From Halorarius litoreus (GTDB lineage Archaea; Halobacteriota; Halobacteria; Halobacteriales; Haloarculaceae): 64,000 nucleotides of DNA. Below are positions 27,471 through 35,997 of this stretch, in pieces. The position numbers and the translations under genes are program-made. Below the pieces are notes generated by a model, which saw only the letters and a list, made by a program, of their open reading frames with translations, ran no database searches and was not told the origin of the DNA. Every line of letters starts with the position of its first letter. Within the stretch, counting starts at the first letter, position 1. The stretch lies in contig NZ_CP101455.1 in NCBI RefSeq assembly GCF_024362405.1, positions 1-64,000 on the forward strand, read 5' to 3'.

Positions 27471-27790
27471 ATCTAGATCATCACAGCCATCCGTTTTGTT
27501 AGTTGTTCTTAAGAAATAGTGGTAGTTCGGTGGAGTAATTTTGTATTCAAAGGTAATCCGTGCTATTTGCTGTGGTCAACCGTTCGATGACTGCGTTCGC
27601 GCTCAACAGTGGCTGCGCGTCATTGATTCGGCTCGCTGGTTGTTGCTTGTTCTTTCGTAGAGAGGTCTCACAGAGGTGAGCGTAGTATCGTTGTTTCTCC
27701 AACCATATTCCCGTGCTGTGTTGACAGAGCGACTCTCCCTTTCGAATTGTAAGAGAAACCCGAATGAAGGAGGCGAGCGTATCTCTAGTC
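27471..27790. other. Divergent intergenic region with candidate operator
   Basis: These 320 bases separate the YHS permease from the 27791 gene. AATTTTGTATTCAAAG at 27537-27552 resembles the copA-upstream motif (12 of 16 positions against the copA copy) and sits 67 bases from the permease start. An 86-codon minus-strand frame crosses the region, but its composition is not haloarchaeal and it overlaps the next gene, so I do not call it. Confidence 0.45.
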
Positions 27791-28090
27791 ATGAGCACGA
27801 CTACCACAAATCAGGACACGTACGAAACAGAAACCACGACCAGTGTGATGCACCTCGATGCGCTGGCACTGGCAGGTGCAGCAGCAGTCGTCTCTGCCAT
27901 CGTGATGCTCCTGCTCGGCATGTTCGGCGCGATTGGCGTCTACGAGGGTGCGGTCGGGATGATGGAACAGTGGCACCTGTTCTTCGAACCGACTGTCGTC
28001 GGGACAGTGGCTGGCATGGTCGAAGCAGCGGTGATCAGCTTCGTCGTGATATACGCATTCGCATGGTTGTACAACGCCTTCGCACGCTGA
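27791..28090 (+). CDS. Small membrane protein with two helices
   Basis: 99 residues from ATG 27791. A hydrophilic Thr-rich start is followed by two helices (LALAGAAAVVSAIVMLLLGMFGAIGVY and VGTVAGMVEAAVISFVVIYAFAWLYNAF). It has the profile of haloarchaeal holin-like or DUF-type membrane proteins. It is 16 bases upstream of the SRPBCC gene and probably co-transcribed. Function unknown. Confidence 0.65.
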   Translation: MSTTTTNQDTYETETTTSVMHLDALALAGAAAVVSAIVMLLLGMFGAIGVYEGAVGMMEQWHLFFEPTVVGTVAGMVEAAVISFVVIYAFAWLYNAFAR

Positions 28091-28106
28091 ATCGAGGAGC
28101 CAAACC

Positions 28107-28640
28107 ATGTACGTCACCGACAAAGCCGAAATCGTCATCGACGCATCGCCCGAGGAAATCTGGGAATACGTAACAGACCCCGTCCACTGGACGGCATCGA
28201 ACCCCGAGGAACACTACGGACTCGAGTACGACACACCCGATAATCGTCCGCGCGAGGGTGCGACATTTCACCAAGCGGAAGAAGTCGCTGGGATGTACGC
28301 CGACCTGCACGGCCGCTTCCAGTACATCGATCATCCACACGTGGCGGTCTGGACTGGGACAGCGTACTATCCGGTTCTTCGTGGACTTGTCACCGTTCGA
28401 ATCCCCGAAGGTGGTACGATTCGGCTCGAAGAGACCGAGGATGGAACCCGGATGTCACACGCCGTCTGGATGGACTTCCCGAATAACCGTCGGGGCCGGT
28501 TGCTAAAACGGCTCTTCACCACCGTTCTTGACGGGAAGGCCAAGCTCTACGATCACACCAACAAGGAGCTCGTCTTCTTCAAGGAACGCATCGAGTCGAC
28601 AGCCCATAAGCCGCCAACACCGACAGACGAGAGTCCGTAG
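28107..28640 (+). CDS. SRPBCC (START-like) family protein
   Basis: 177 residues. The first ~145 fit the START/polyketide-cyclase fold, beginning with KAEIVIDASPEEIWEYVTDPVHW and ending in a long C-terminal helix (RGRLLKRLFTTVLDGKAKLYDHTNKEL). It is a hydrophobic-ligand-binding fold with no specific substrate inferred. The ATG has a GAGGAG stretch upstream. Operon with the small membrane protein and the UspA gene. Confidence 0.75.
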   Translation: MYVTDKAEIVIDASPEEIWEYVTDPVHWTASNPEEHYGLEYDTPDNRPREGATFHQAEEVAGMYADLHGRFQYIDHPHVAVWTGTAYYPVLRGLVTVRIPEGGTIRLEETEDGTRMSHAVWMDFPNNRRGRLLKRLFTTVLDGKAKLYDHTNKELVFFKERIESTAHKPPTPTDESP

Positions 28641-28664
28641 CAACATCAACGCACACATCCAACC

Positions 28665-29570
28665 ATGTACACCGATATCCTCATCCCGACCGATGGAAGC
28701 GATAACGTCGAGCCTGCAATCCAGTGTGGACTTGAGCTCGCTCGCCGATACGACGCAACCGTCCACGCCCTCCACGTCGTCGACAGTTCGCCGATAGAAC
28801 GAAAGCTGGAACTGACCGCGCTGGAAACCGACCTGGAGACACTCCCAGACACGTGGTACGACGCCGGTGATGCCGCCACCCAGGAGATCGCAACTCGAGC
28901 CGCAGAACATGGTCTCGACGCGGTAACTGAGGTTCGCCGTGGCATTCCAGCGCGTGAAATTCATTCCTACATCACCGATACCGGGATCGACCTCGTCTGT
29001 ATGGGAACCCGAGGACACACTGGTCTCGACCGAGTCCTGCTCGGCAGTGTAACGACCCGAATCGTTCGCACTGTCGATATTCCCGTTCTCAGCGTCAAGC
29101 CAAAGCCGATGGAGGCGCTATCAGAATCCGAGACCCAGGGAGGCTTTGAGAATATCCTCGTCCCGACTGACGGGAGTAAGCCCGCACGAGAGGCAGTCAC
29201 TCACGCTCTTGATTTGGCTCGGACGTACGATGCGACACTTCATGCCCTCTACGTTGTGGATAGAGGTGCCTACGCGTCTCGTCCGGGATGGACGTGGGAC
29301 GAACTGCGGCGAGTACTGGAGCAAAACGGGGAGACTATCGTCGAAGACGTCCAGTCCCGGGCAGCTGCCGACGGTGTTTCAGTCGTTGCTGAGATCACCC
29401 ACGGCGTTCCTCATCAGGTAATAGGGGCATACTGCGATGAACACGGAATCGACCTCGTCGTGATGGGAACACACGGACGGTCCGGTCTTTCACGACGGCT
29501 CATCGGGAGTGTGACCGAGCGGGTTCTCCGGAACTCGGATGAGCCAGTGTTGACTATTCGAGGAGTGTAG
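28665..29570 (+). CDS. Tandem universal stress protein (UspA x2)
   Basis: 301 residues made of two UspA domains (about 1-145 and 155-300). Each begins with ILIPTDGS or ILVPTDGS and ends with an ATP-binding G-x2-G-x9-G(S/T)-type stretch (MGTRGHTGLDRVLLGSVT; MGTHGRSGLSRRLIGSVT). It is an ATP-binding stress protein, cytosolic, last gene of the small operon. Confidence 0.9.
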   Translation: MYTDILIPTDGSDNVEPAIQCGLELARRYDATVHALHVVDSSPIERKLELTALETDLETLPDTWYDAGDAATQEIATRAAEHGLDAVTEVRRGIPAREIHSYITDTGIDLVCMGTRGHTGLDRVLLGSVTTRIVRTVDIPVLSVKPKPMEALSESETQGGFENILVPTDGSKPAREAVTHALDLARTYDATLHALYVVDRGAYASRPGWTWDELRRVLEQNGETIVEDVQSRAAADGVSVVAEITHGVPHQVIGAYCDEHGIDLVVMGTHGRSGLSRRLIGSVTERVLRNSDEPVLTIRGV

Positions 29571-29582
29571 ACGCGGCTTGAG

Positions 29583-29858
29583 CTACCGGCGAAGCGAGAT
29601 GAGGAGGACCACGAATCCGAGCCCGATGGCGACCGATTCGATGATGTGGACAAGAGCGAGATCAAGCCCCCCGAACTCGAACAATACTCCTTCAATGAAC
29701 ACACCAAGAGTGATGATTCCAAAGCCAATTGCAGCATTTCGCATATAGTACGCACCCGTTCGTCGATACGCCTTGAAACTGTAGTACGTGATCAGGATAC
29801 CGAGTGCGAGTACGAGCAAGCGGACGCCGATCAGAACCGCCGTCGTTGTCGCGACCAC
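29583..29858 (-). CDS. Small three-helix membrane protein (DUF7521-like), copy A2
   Basis: 91 residues from GTG 29858, which has a GGAGGAG box about 8 bases upstream. About three membrane helices carry the pattern LVLALGILITYYSFKAYRRTGAYYMRNAAIGFGIITLGVFIEGVLFE. It resembles the next protein upstream and the one at 52182 (shared AYRGYRR/GFxxIxxGxxxEGxLFE). Third gene of the regulator cassette. Function unknown. Confidence 0.7.
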   Translation of the reverse strand: MVATTTAVLIGVRLLVLALGILITYYSFKAYRRTGAYYMRNAAIGFGIITLGVFIEGVLFEFGGLDLALVHIIESVAIGLGFVVLLISLRR

Positions 29859-29862
29859 CCGA

Positions 29863-30150
29863 TTACTCCTCCATTTCTTTGGTGTCGCGTCCGTATAGCG
29901 CGTACAGGACACAGAGCATACCGACAGCCACGATGATGGTCGCTACCGTGCCCGAGTCGGAGAGTGTGAGTCCGACCACGTCGAACAAGAGACCCTCGAT
30001 GACGGCCCCGAAACTGATGAAGACGAAGCCAATCGCGACATAGAGCAGTGGTCGGCTGTTGTTCCGACGGTAGCCCCGGTACGCCTGATAGGCGATCAGG
30101 AATCCCAGAACCATTGTAACGAGCTTTGCAACGATGAGTCCAGGGTGCAT
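29863..30150 (-). CDS. Small three-helix membrane protein (DUF7521-like), copy A1
   Basis: 95 residues from ATG 30150. The longer frame upstream overlaps the regulator gene in another frame and is not real. Its start VAKLVTMVLGFLIAYQAYRGYRRNNSRPLLYVAIGFVFISFGAVIEGLLFDVVGL closely parallels the 52182 protein. It is 2 bases downstream of the winged-helix gene. These proteins always seem to sit with that regulator here, suggesting a signal-transduction pair. Confidence 0.75.
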   Translation of the reverse strand: MHPGLIVAKLVTMVLGFLIAYQAYRGYRRNNSRPLLYVAIGFVFISFGAVIEGLLFDVVGLTLSDSGTVATIIVAVGMLCVLYALYGRDTKEMEE

Positions 30151-30152
30151 GG

Positions 30153-30503
30153 TTATTCGTTCCTCATAGTATCCCAAATGCGCGTAAAGCGGTCGGCGGC
30201 GTCTTCTCGAAGTTCGATACGGACGTCGAATCCCGACTCGAGGAGCTGGATGTCGACGCGGTCGAGTTGGGCTTCGTATTCGCTGTAGTGGTGCCCATCC
30301 GGATCGATGTGCGTTCGCTCGATAAGCAGATCGTACTCCAGTAACGTGTTGACCCGTCTGGACACAGTCGAGACTGACATATCGCACACTTCGCTGAGTT
30401 CCTTGGCGGACATCTGTTTTCGGCGAGTCGCCTCGAGGATGGCGCGTGCATAGTCGTCGTCAAGGATTTCGAGGATCCCCGAGATATCTCGCTCCTCACT
30501 CAC
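30153..30503 (-). CDS. Winged-helix transcriptional regulator, cassette A
   Basis: 116 residues. An ArsR-like helix-turn-helix (DDDYARAILEATRRKQMSAKELSEVCDMSVSTVSRRVNTLLEYDLL) and wing (DPDGHHYSEY) are followed by a short dimerisation tail. It is the close paralogue of the 52461 protein, with the same length and the same neighbours. The palindrome at 30544-30560 lies 41 bases upstream, so autoregulation is likely. Confidence 0.85.
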   Translation of the reverse strand: MSEERDISGILEILDDDYARAILEATRRKQMSAKELSEVCDMSVSTVSRRVNTLLEYDLLIERTHIDPDGHHYSEYEAQLDRVDIQLLESGFDVRIELREDAADRFTRIWDTMRNE

Positions 30504-30543
30504 AGTCAGTGTTATTGTGAAAGAGTATATAAAGAAACGCCGA

Positions 30544-30560
30544 TTTGCTGACCCAGCAAA
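30544..30560. promoter_or_regulatory. Palindromic operator copy 2 (TTTGCTGACCCAGCAAA)
   Basis: Identical to the copy at 12975-12991; with flanking A and T it forms a 19-base inverted repeat here. It lies between the divergent regulator (30503, minus) and halocyanin (30620, plus) genes, so it could control both. Confidence 0.7.
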
Positions 30561-30619
30561 TCTGCTTTCCGGACTATGTCCCCCGAGTGTGTAGGTTCAC
30601 CTGTAAGGTGACCGATGCC

Positions 30620-31267
30620 ATGACCGACTCACTCTCACGTCGACGGATGCTCCAGCTGACTGGCGGTGCGGCAGTCGTTGGGCTTGCCGGGTGCACTGGA
30701 ACGCAGAACAACGATGGCGGAGCGGCAAACGGCACGCCGACTGAGACTGGCCACGACGATAGCGGTACGGAGTCCGGTCACAGCGACGACGAGGATGGCC
30801 ACGACGAAGCAGTCGGGGCACCGTCCGATACGGCCGAGGTGCGGATGATCACCGAGGACGGCGGCTACCACTTCGAGCCACACGTCGTGCGGGTGAACGT
30901 CGGGGGAACCGTCACCTGGCACAACGAAAGCGGTAGTCACTCGACGACCGCCTACCACCCCGACAACGATCAGCCCCAGCTCTCGCCCGACGGCGCGGCC
31001 GCGTGGGACAGCGGCATCGTCTCCGAGCAGGGTGCGACGTTCGAGCACACCTTCGAGACCGAGGGCGTCTACCACTACTACTGCACGCCCCACGAGACGC
31101 TCGGAATGATCGGCAGCGTCATCGTCGGCGAGCCCGACCCCCACGAGCAGGTCGCCCTCGAAGAGCCGCCGGCCGACAAGCCCGAGCGCGTCCGTGAGAA
31201 GCTCGACGAGCTGAACGGGATGATCCGGACGGCGCTCGGCGACGACCACGAAGAGGACAGCCAGTAG
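30620..31267 (+). CDS. Halocyanin-like blue copper lipoprotein
   Basis: 215 residues from ATG 30620, giving a Tat lipoprotein signal (SRRRMLQLTGGAAVVGLAGC). A His/Asp-rich linker (about 35-70) precedes a cupredoxin domain with ligands H (SGSHSTTAYHPD), C, H and M (YHYYCTPHETLGMIG). Membrane-anchored electron carrier outside the cell. It is close in sequence to the one at 35998-36669. The palindrome upstream suggests control by the adjacent regulator. Confidence 0.88.
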   Translation: MTDSLSRRRMLQLTGGAAVVGLAGCTGTQNNDGGAANGTPTETGHDDSGTESGHSDDEDGHDEAVGAPSDTAEVRMITEDGGYHFEPHVVRVNVGGTVTWHNESGSHSTTAYHPDNDQPQLSPDGAAAWDSGIVSEQGATFEHTFETEGVYHYYCTPHETLGMIGSVIVGEPDPHEQVALEEPPADKPERVREKLDELNGMIRTALGDDHEEDSQ

Positions 31268-31327
31268 ACCCACATAGCTTTCCCACCGTAGCAAGCACTT
31301 CTCATCAGGACCGAGGAGCGTCGACGG

Positions 31328-31753
31328 ATGGGTATTTCAACACAGCAACAAGATCGACCACTCGCGCTCTGGGCACTCATCGCGACGATTGGTGTGCTCG
31401 GCGTGTCGGGACTCGCTGGCGGAGGCCAGTTCATCCTCGCTCCCTCAGGGCGTCTTATCGGTATCTCGCCGACGCTTCTGGCTGGCTCCCCGTTCGAGAG
31501 CTATCTGGTTCCCGGTCTCGTCCTCTTCAGTCTCCTCGGTGTGTTCCCGCTGGTCGTCGTGTACGGTCTCTTCCGTCGAAAACGATGGGCGTGGCCGGCG
31601 GCCATCGCCGTCGGCGTCGCGCTCGTCGTCTGGGTCCTCGTCGAAGGAGTCGTCATCGGATTCGGGAAACGGTTGCAGTATCCCCACCTCGTTCAGGGTG
31701 TGGTGATCGTCGGTCTTGCAGTATTTCCCTCTGTTCGAGCGGCTCTCAAATGA
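31328..31753 (+). CDS. Four-helix membrane protein, unknown function
   Basis: 141 residues with four predicted membrane helices and short loops (ALWALIATIGVLGVSGLAGGG; LVPGLVLFSLLGVFPLVVVYGLF; WPAAIAVGVALVVWVLVEGVVIG). No family recognised. Its 3' end overlaps the convergent gene by 8 bases. Confidence 0.65.
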   Translation: MGISTQQQDRPLALWALIATIGVLGVSGLAGGGQFILAPSGRLIGISPTLLAGSPFESYLVPGLVLFSLLGVFPLVVVYGLFRRKRWAWPAAIAVGVALVVWVLVEGVVIGFGKRLQYPHLVQGVVIVGLAVFPSVRAALK

Positions 31754-32279
31754 GTACGTTGTACCCGATGTGGGCGAGCGAAAGTGCGAGATATCCGAGC
31801 ACGAGCGCCGCTAGGGTTCGTCGCGAAAGCGATGGAAGCCCTATATCGTCGGAGCCGTGAATCCGCTCACCGAGCGCGTACGCGAATCGCCCGGCGAGTA
31901 ACGCGAACGGCAGGTGAACGAACACCAGCGGGAGCACGAGCGAGTCGAACCGGACTGTCGCCTCCAGCCGCGACAGGTACTCGAGTTTGAGCACGAATTC
32001 GAGGAGCGCAACGGTCAGCCCGGAGGCCACGGTCGCGAGCAACCCCTCTGTTTTCGAGAGGAGCTGGCCTCGCCAGTAACTCCAGCCGTAGAAGACGAGT
32101 ATCAATGGGACGAACCGGACGAATGCCTCCTCGACGAGTCCGACCAGAAGTGTCCAGGTCGCGACGGTCGTCGCTCCGAGCAAGAGAAGTTCGAACTGGT
32201 AGGCGATCCACACGCCGACCCCGGTCACGACGCTGCTCACGCCCACGAGCCCGACCAGTGACCGATACCGGAGTGTCAT
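31746..32279 (-). CDS. Membrane protein, possible PrsW/CPBP-type peptidase
   Basis: 177 residues with about five helices. Its motifs resemble intramembrane metalloproteases of the PrsW/CPBP type: VEEAFVRF in the third helix, VHLPFALLAGRFAY, and a terminal HIGYN. The motifs are suggestive only, and it may be an inactive relative. Confidence 0.55.
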   Translation of the reverse strand: MTLRYRSLVGLVGVSSVVTGVGVWIAYQFELLLLGATTVATWTLLVGLVEEAFVRFVPLILVFYGWSYWRGQLLSKTEGLLATVASGLTVALLEFVLKLEYLSRLEATVRFDSLVLPLVFVHLPFALLAGRFAYALGERIHGSDDIGLPSLSRRTLAALVLGYLALSLAHIGYNVLI

Positions 32280-32423
32280 GAGTGGTGACGAGACTGTGTC
32301 TATACATCAGCGCGCACCGAAATAGGCGTACCCTGTTCGAAACGCGTACACGAAGAGCCTTTATTACTGCACCCCTGTTACAGAGTACCACGGATACCCA
32401 GCGTAGCCACGCACCATACTGCT

Positions 32424-33158
32424 ATGCCCACCGATGACTCCGCGTCCGTCTCTCGCCCGTCCGATACGGAAAGAGACGTTGTAGGACGGGTGGAAGAGAC
32501 GATTCTGTCACGGCGGGGGTTCCTCGCAGGACTCGGCCTGGGGGGCGTCGGCGGCGCTGGGGCGGTTCTCGGCCTCACGCGAGCAGGCGAGGATTTTCAG
32601 TCGCTGGCGACGCTTGCGGGTGGGGCTATGCTTCCCGCCCCAACGCGCTACTATCTTCCAGCGGTCGACGGCTCCGGCGACGGCCTCGTCGTCCCGTTCG
32701 AGGCGGAGTTCACCGACGGGGACGGTGGGCTGTTCGTGAACCTGAACGGGATCGAGGTCCGTCACGACCTCCAGCTCGCGCTCCGAGAGGCGAGGGAGAC
32801 GGCCACACGTCTCACCGGGGAGTCGCTCGCCAACACGGCGACGCACGTCACGTTCGAGCCCCCCGCCTCTGGTGTACTCGCACTCCGCGGGAAGAGCTGG
32901 GAGGCCGGTCTCACCGTCGCACTCGTCGCCAGCTTCCGTCAGGAGTCACTCTCACAGGAGACGCTCATCACGGGGATCGTCGACGACGAGGGCACGTTGC
33001 TCCCCGTCGGCGGAATTGAGGAGAAAGCGCGCGCGACACAGGCATTCGGGGCGACAGAACTGCTCGTTCCCGAGACCGAGACTGCTGATGTGGACGTGCG
33101 GGGGATCCGTATCATCGAAGTCCGATCGATTTCTGACGCTCTCGACCGGATTCTATGA
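32424..33158 (+). CDS. Lon-protease-like (S16) domain protein with Tat-like N-terminus
   Basis: 244 residues. The N-terminus carries a twin-arginine-like signal (SRRGFLAGLGLGGVGGAGAVLG). The last ~110 residues match the Lon proteolytic fold, including TGIVDDEGTLLPVGGIEEKARAT with the catalytic-type Lys. The segment that should carry the nucleophile (PSAG in Lon) reads KSWEAG, with Glu in place of Ser. It may be an inactive or altered peptidase, or a binding domain outside the cell. Confidence 0.7.
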   Translation: MPTDDSASVSRPSDTERDVVGRVEETILSRRGFLAGLGLGGVGGAGAVLGLTRAGEDFQSLATLAGGAMLPAPTRYYLPAVDGSGDGLVVPFEAEFTDGDGGLFVNLNGIEVRHDLQLALREARETATRLTGESLANTATHVTFEPPASGVLALRGKSWEAGLTVALVASFRQESLSQETLITGIVDDEGTLLPVGGIEEKARATQAFGATELLVPETETADVDVRGIRIIEVRSISDALDRIL

Positions 33159-33203
33159 GTTAGTCACCGTCAAATAATACGTCCGGAGGCTGTTTTGCAC
33201 CCG

Positions 33204-34238
33204 ATGGACGACCGAGAGCGGACGCGTCGCCGGTTTCTCGCCGCGGCAGGAACGGGGCTCACACTCGGCTTCGCCGGCTGTTCGGGCCAGACCGGTAGCA
33301 CCCCGACCGACACGACCCCACCGACATCGACCACAACGCCCACTGCCACGGAGACGGCAACGGAGACAGCCGAAACGACCGAGTCACCGACCGAGACTGA
33401 AGCGTCGGGTCCGGGATACAAGAACAACCACTGGCACGGTCGGCTGTTCTTCGAGGTGAACGGTGAGCTGGTCGACTTCGACCAGCCGAAGTACTACCTG
33501 GAGAACCTCGAATCGCAGCAACCCGAAACGGTCTACTTCCACTTCCACGAGGACGAGGACGCACACGGACCGAACGAGTGGAGCAACGAGAAGCAGGTCG
33601 TCACGTTTCAGCGTGCGTTGAACCTCCTCCCCGGCATCGGCTACGAGCGACGCTCGGGTGAACACGTCGTCACCTACGAGGGAACAACCTACGACGCCCG
33701 ACAGGGGGGAACCACTATCTCGATCAAGGAGGGAGACGAGACTATCGACCCCGCGAGCTACGAGGTCCAGCACGCCGACCACTACTACGTTCAGGTCACC
33801 ACGGAAGACACGAAACGCAGCGTCGAGCCGACTCACGGCGGCGCGGACCTCGGGACGCTCCTATTCGATATGAACAACATCCGGGTCGACTTCTCACAGG
33901 AGAAGTATCTCGGACCGGACGTGGCCAGCGAGGCGTTCCACTTCCACGACGACGCCCACCCCTACATGTGGTACAAGGAGGGGTCGGTGACGCTCGCGGA
34001 GACGCTGAACGCCCTGCCCGGCATCGGTTACTCGAAGCAGTCGGGGAATCACGTCGTCGAGTACCGCGACGAGCAACGTCCGGACTACAGCCGGACCTAC
34101 GACGCGAACCGACCCGAACATGAGATCACCATCAAACAGCGCACGAAGGAGATCGATCCGGAACGCTACGAACCACGAGCCGGTGACATCATCTGGCTGT
34201 ACGTGAAGTCGAGCGTCATTCCCGAAAACGAGCACTGA
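33204..34238 (+). CDS. Secreted Tat lipoprotein with two repeated His-rich domains
   Basis: About 344 residues from ATG 33204. The signal is RRRFLAAAGTGLTLGFAGC, followed by a Thr/Glu-rich linker (about 30-70). Two homologous domains follow (about 75-205 and 215-335). Shared landmarks are FFEVNGELVDFDQPKYY / LLFDMNNIRVDFSQEKYL, FHFHEDEDAHG / FHFHDDAHPYMW, and LNLLPGIGYERRSGEHVVTYEG / LNALPGIGYSKQSGNHVVEYRD. The paired HFH-D motifs look like a metal site in each domain. Family not recognised; extracellular metal binding is inferred. Confidence 0.7.
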   Translation: MDDRERTRRRFLAAAGTGLTLGFAGCSGQTGSTPTDTTPPTSTTTPTATETATETAETTESPTETEASGPGYKNNHWHGRLFFEVNGELVDFDQPKYYLENLESQQPETVYFHFHEDEDAHGPNEWSNEKQVVTFQRALNLLPGIGYERRSGEHVVTYEGTTYDARQGGTTISIKEGDETIDPASYEVQHADHYYVQVTTEDTKRSVEPTHGGADLGTLLFDMNNIRVDFSQEKYLGPDVASEAFHFHDDAHPYMWYKEGSVTLAETLNALPGIGYSKQSGNHVVEYRDEQRPDYSRTYDANRPEHEITIKQRTKEIDPERYEPRAGDIIWLYVKSSVIPENEH

Positions 34239-34256
34239 GCGGGCACGATACTACTA

Positions 34257-35966
34257 CTACTTCTCGACGACGAGGTCCTCCAAGACAAGGACGTCGAGGC
34301 CCATCCCGAAGAAGTCCTTGATGGCCTCAGTCGGGGTGTTCACGATGGGCTCGCCGTGGTCGTTGAACGACGTGTTGAGGACGACCGGAACGCCCGTGAT
34401 GTCGGCGAATTCGCTGATGAGCCGGTGATATCGCGGGTTCTGGGTTTCGGTGACGGTCTGGGGACGTGTCGTCTCGTCAGCGGGGTGGAGCGCGGCCGGG
34501 ATCTCGTCTGCCTTCTCGGGGAGGACTCCGGTTGTGGTGATCATGAACGGGTCTGGGCGGTCGGTCGACAGATACTCGTCGGCCGCCGATTCGAGCATCG
34601 AGGGCGCGAACGGTCGCCACTCCTCGCGGTGTTTCACGTAGCGGTTGACCCGGTCACGGGAGGCGCTCGTCCGCGGGTCGGCGAGAATACTCCGGTTGCC
34701 CAGCGCCCGCGGCCCGAGTTCGAGCCGACCCTGAAACCACCCCACGAGGTCGCCGTCGGCTAGTCGTTCGGCGACGTACCGTTCGAGGTCATCGGGTTCG
34801 TGGTACTCGAGCTTGTTCGTCTCGAGCAGCGAGCGGATCTCGTCGAACTCGTACGCCGGCCCCCAGTACGCGTGGGTGAACTCGGGCACGTCGCGCGGGG
34901 ACTGGTCGAGCCAGCCGGCTCCCAGTGCGAGCCCGGCGTCGTGCGCGACCGGCTGGATGAACACCTCCTCGACAGCTGGTGACTCGATGATCGCCTTGTT
35001 CATCTTGCAGTTGAGGACGACGCCACCGGCGAGCGCGACGTTCGCGGTCCCGAGGCGTTCACAATACGTCTCGGCGATGTCGACGACAGTCTCCTCGAGG
35101 AGTCGCTGGGCGACGTGCGCGAGGTCCTTCTCGAACTGGGAGAACTCTCCAGGGGTGGCGCGACGCGGCCGGTCGAACAGTTCTTCGAGCCGCTCGGTGG
35201 CCCGTTCGGCGTTGAACTCCTCGACGAGCCCGGTCACGTCGTAGTCGACGCCCGGCTCGACGGCCTCGCGTAGGGTGCGTTCGATCTCCTCGTCGCGCTC
35301 GCCGTAGGGCGCCAGCCCCATCACCTTCCCCTCGCCGTTGAACATCCGGTAGCCGAGGTACTCAGTGACCGCGGCGAAGAACAGCCCGAGACTGCTGGGG
35401 TGCTCGTAGGTCCGGATGCGTTCGAGACCATCTTGAGTACCGTGCCAGACGACCGTGGAGTCGTACTCGCCTTTCGCGTCGACCGTCAGGACGACCGCCT
35501 CGTCGAAGCCGGATGGATGAAACGCGCTCGCGGCATGACACGCGTGGTGCGGCAGGGTTTCTATCTGTGGGACGTCGCCGAGCGCCGACAGGCGGTGTTC
35601 GATCTGCCGCACGGGGTAGAACTGTGCCTGCGTCTCGCGAACGAACTGCTGTTGGAGTCCGTACGCCTTCTGGACGAGCCCTGGCCGGGCGAGTCGTCGC
35701 CTGAAGTAGTGGCCGAGGATGTGCTTTCGGAGCGTGGGGTCGTACGGGAGGAGCACGCGGTCGAGGTCTCCGAGTTCGAGTTCGTGATGGTCGAGACAGG
35801 CCTGGATAGCCCGTTCGGGAAATGTGTTCGCCGCATGTTTCTGCCGGGTCAGCCGCTCCTCTTCGACAGCGAAGACGAGTTCTCCGTCGACGAACAGCGC
35901 GGCGCTCGGGTCGTGCTGGCCATACAGGCCGATAGCGGGCTTGAATGCGAGATCATAGTGGGGCAT
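34257..35966 (-). CDS. Carbamoyltransferase (NodU/CmcH family)
   Basis: 569 residues. The N-terminal Kae1-like domain has the metal-site stretch LPHHACHAASAFHPSGF. The C-terminal domain has WFQGRLELGPRALGNRSILADPR, the family's conserved signature. It transfers a carbamoyl group from carbamoyl phosphate, via carbamoyl-adenylate, to a hydroxyl of a small molecule or sugar. The acceptor is unknown. It does not look functionally linked to the copper genes and may decorate a surface glycan. Confidence 0.9.
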   Translation of the reverse strand: MPHYDLAFKPAIGLYGQHDPSAALFVDGELVFAVEEERLTRQKHAANTFPERAIQACLDHHELELGDLDRVLLPYDPTLRKHILGHYFRRRLARPGLVQKAYGLQQQFVRETQAQFYPVRQIEHRLSALGDVPQIETLPHHACHAASAFHPSGFDEAVVLTVDAKGEYDSTVVWHGTQDGLERIRTYEHPSSLGLFFAAVTEYLGYRMFNGEGKVMGLAPYGERDEEIERTLREAVEPGVDYDVTGLVEEFNAERATERLEELFDRPRRATPGEFSQFEKDLAHVAQRLLEETVVDIAETYCERLGTANVALAGGVVLNCKMNKAIIESPAVEEVFIQPVAHDAGLALGAGWLDQSPRDVPEFTHAYWGPAYEFDEIRSLLETNKLEYHEPDDLERYVAERLADGDLVGWFQGRLELGPRALGNRSILADPRTSASRDRVNRYVKHREEWRPFAPSMLESAADEYLSTDRPDPFMITTTGVLPEKADEIPAALHPADETTRPQTVTETQNPRYHRLISEFADITGVPVVLNTSFNDHGEPIVNTPTEAIKDFFGMGLDVLVLEDLVVEK

Positions 35967-35997
35967 AATTCAGGAGGCGATTGGGAGACGATACCGT

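Noticed and set aside
27547..27807. 86-codon minus-strand frame
   Set aside because: Non-haloarchaeal composition, overlaps the 5' end of the 27791 gene, and crosses a likely promoter region.
30151..30387. Arg-rich N-terminal extension of the 29863 protein
   Set aside because: It lies within the regulator gene in another frame; the hydrophobic protein begins at ATG 30150.
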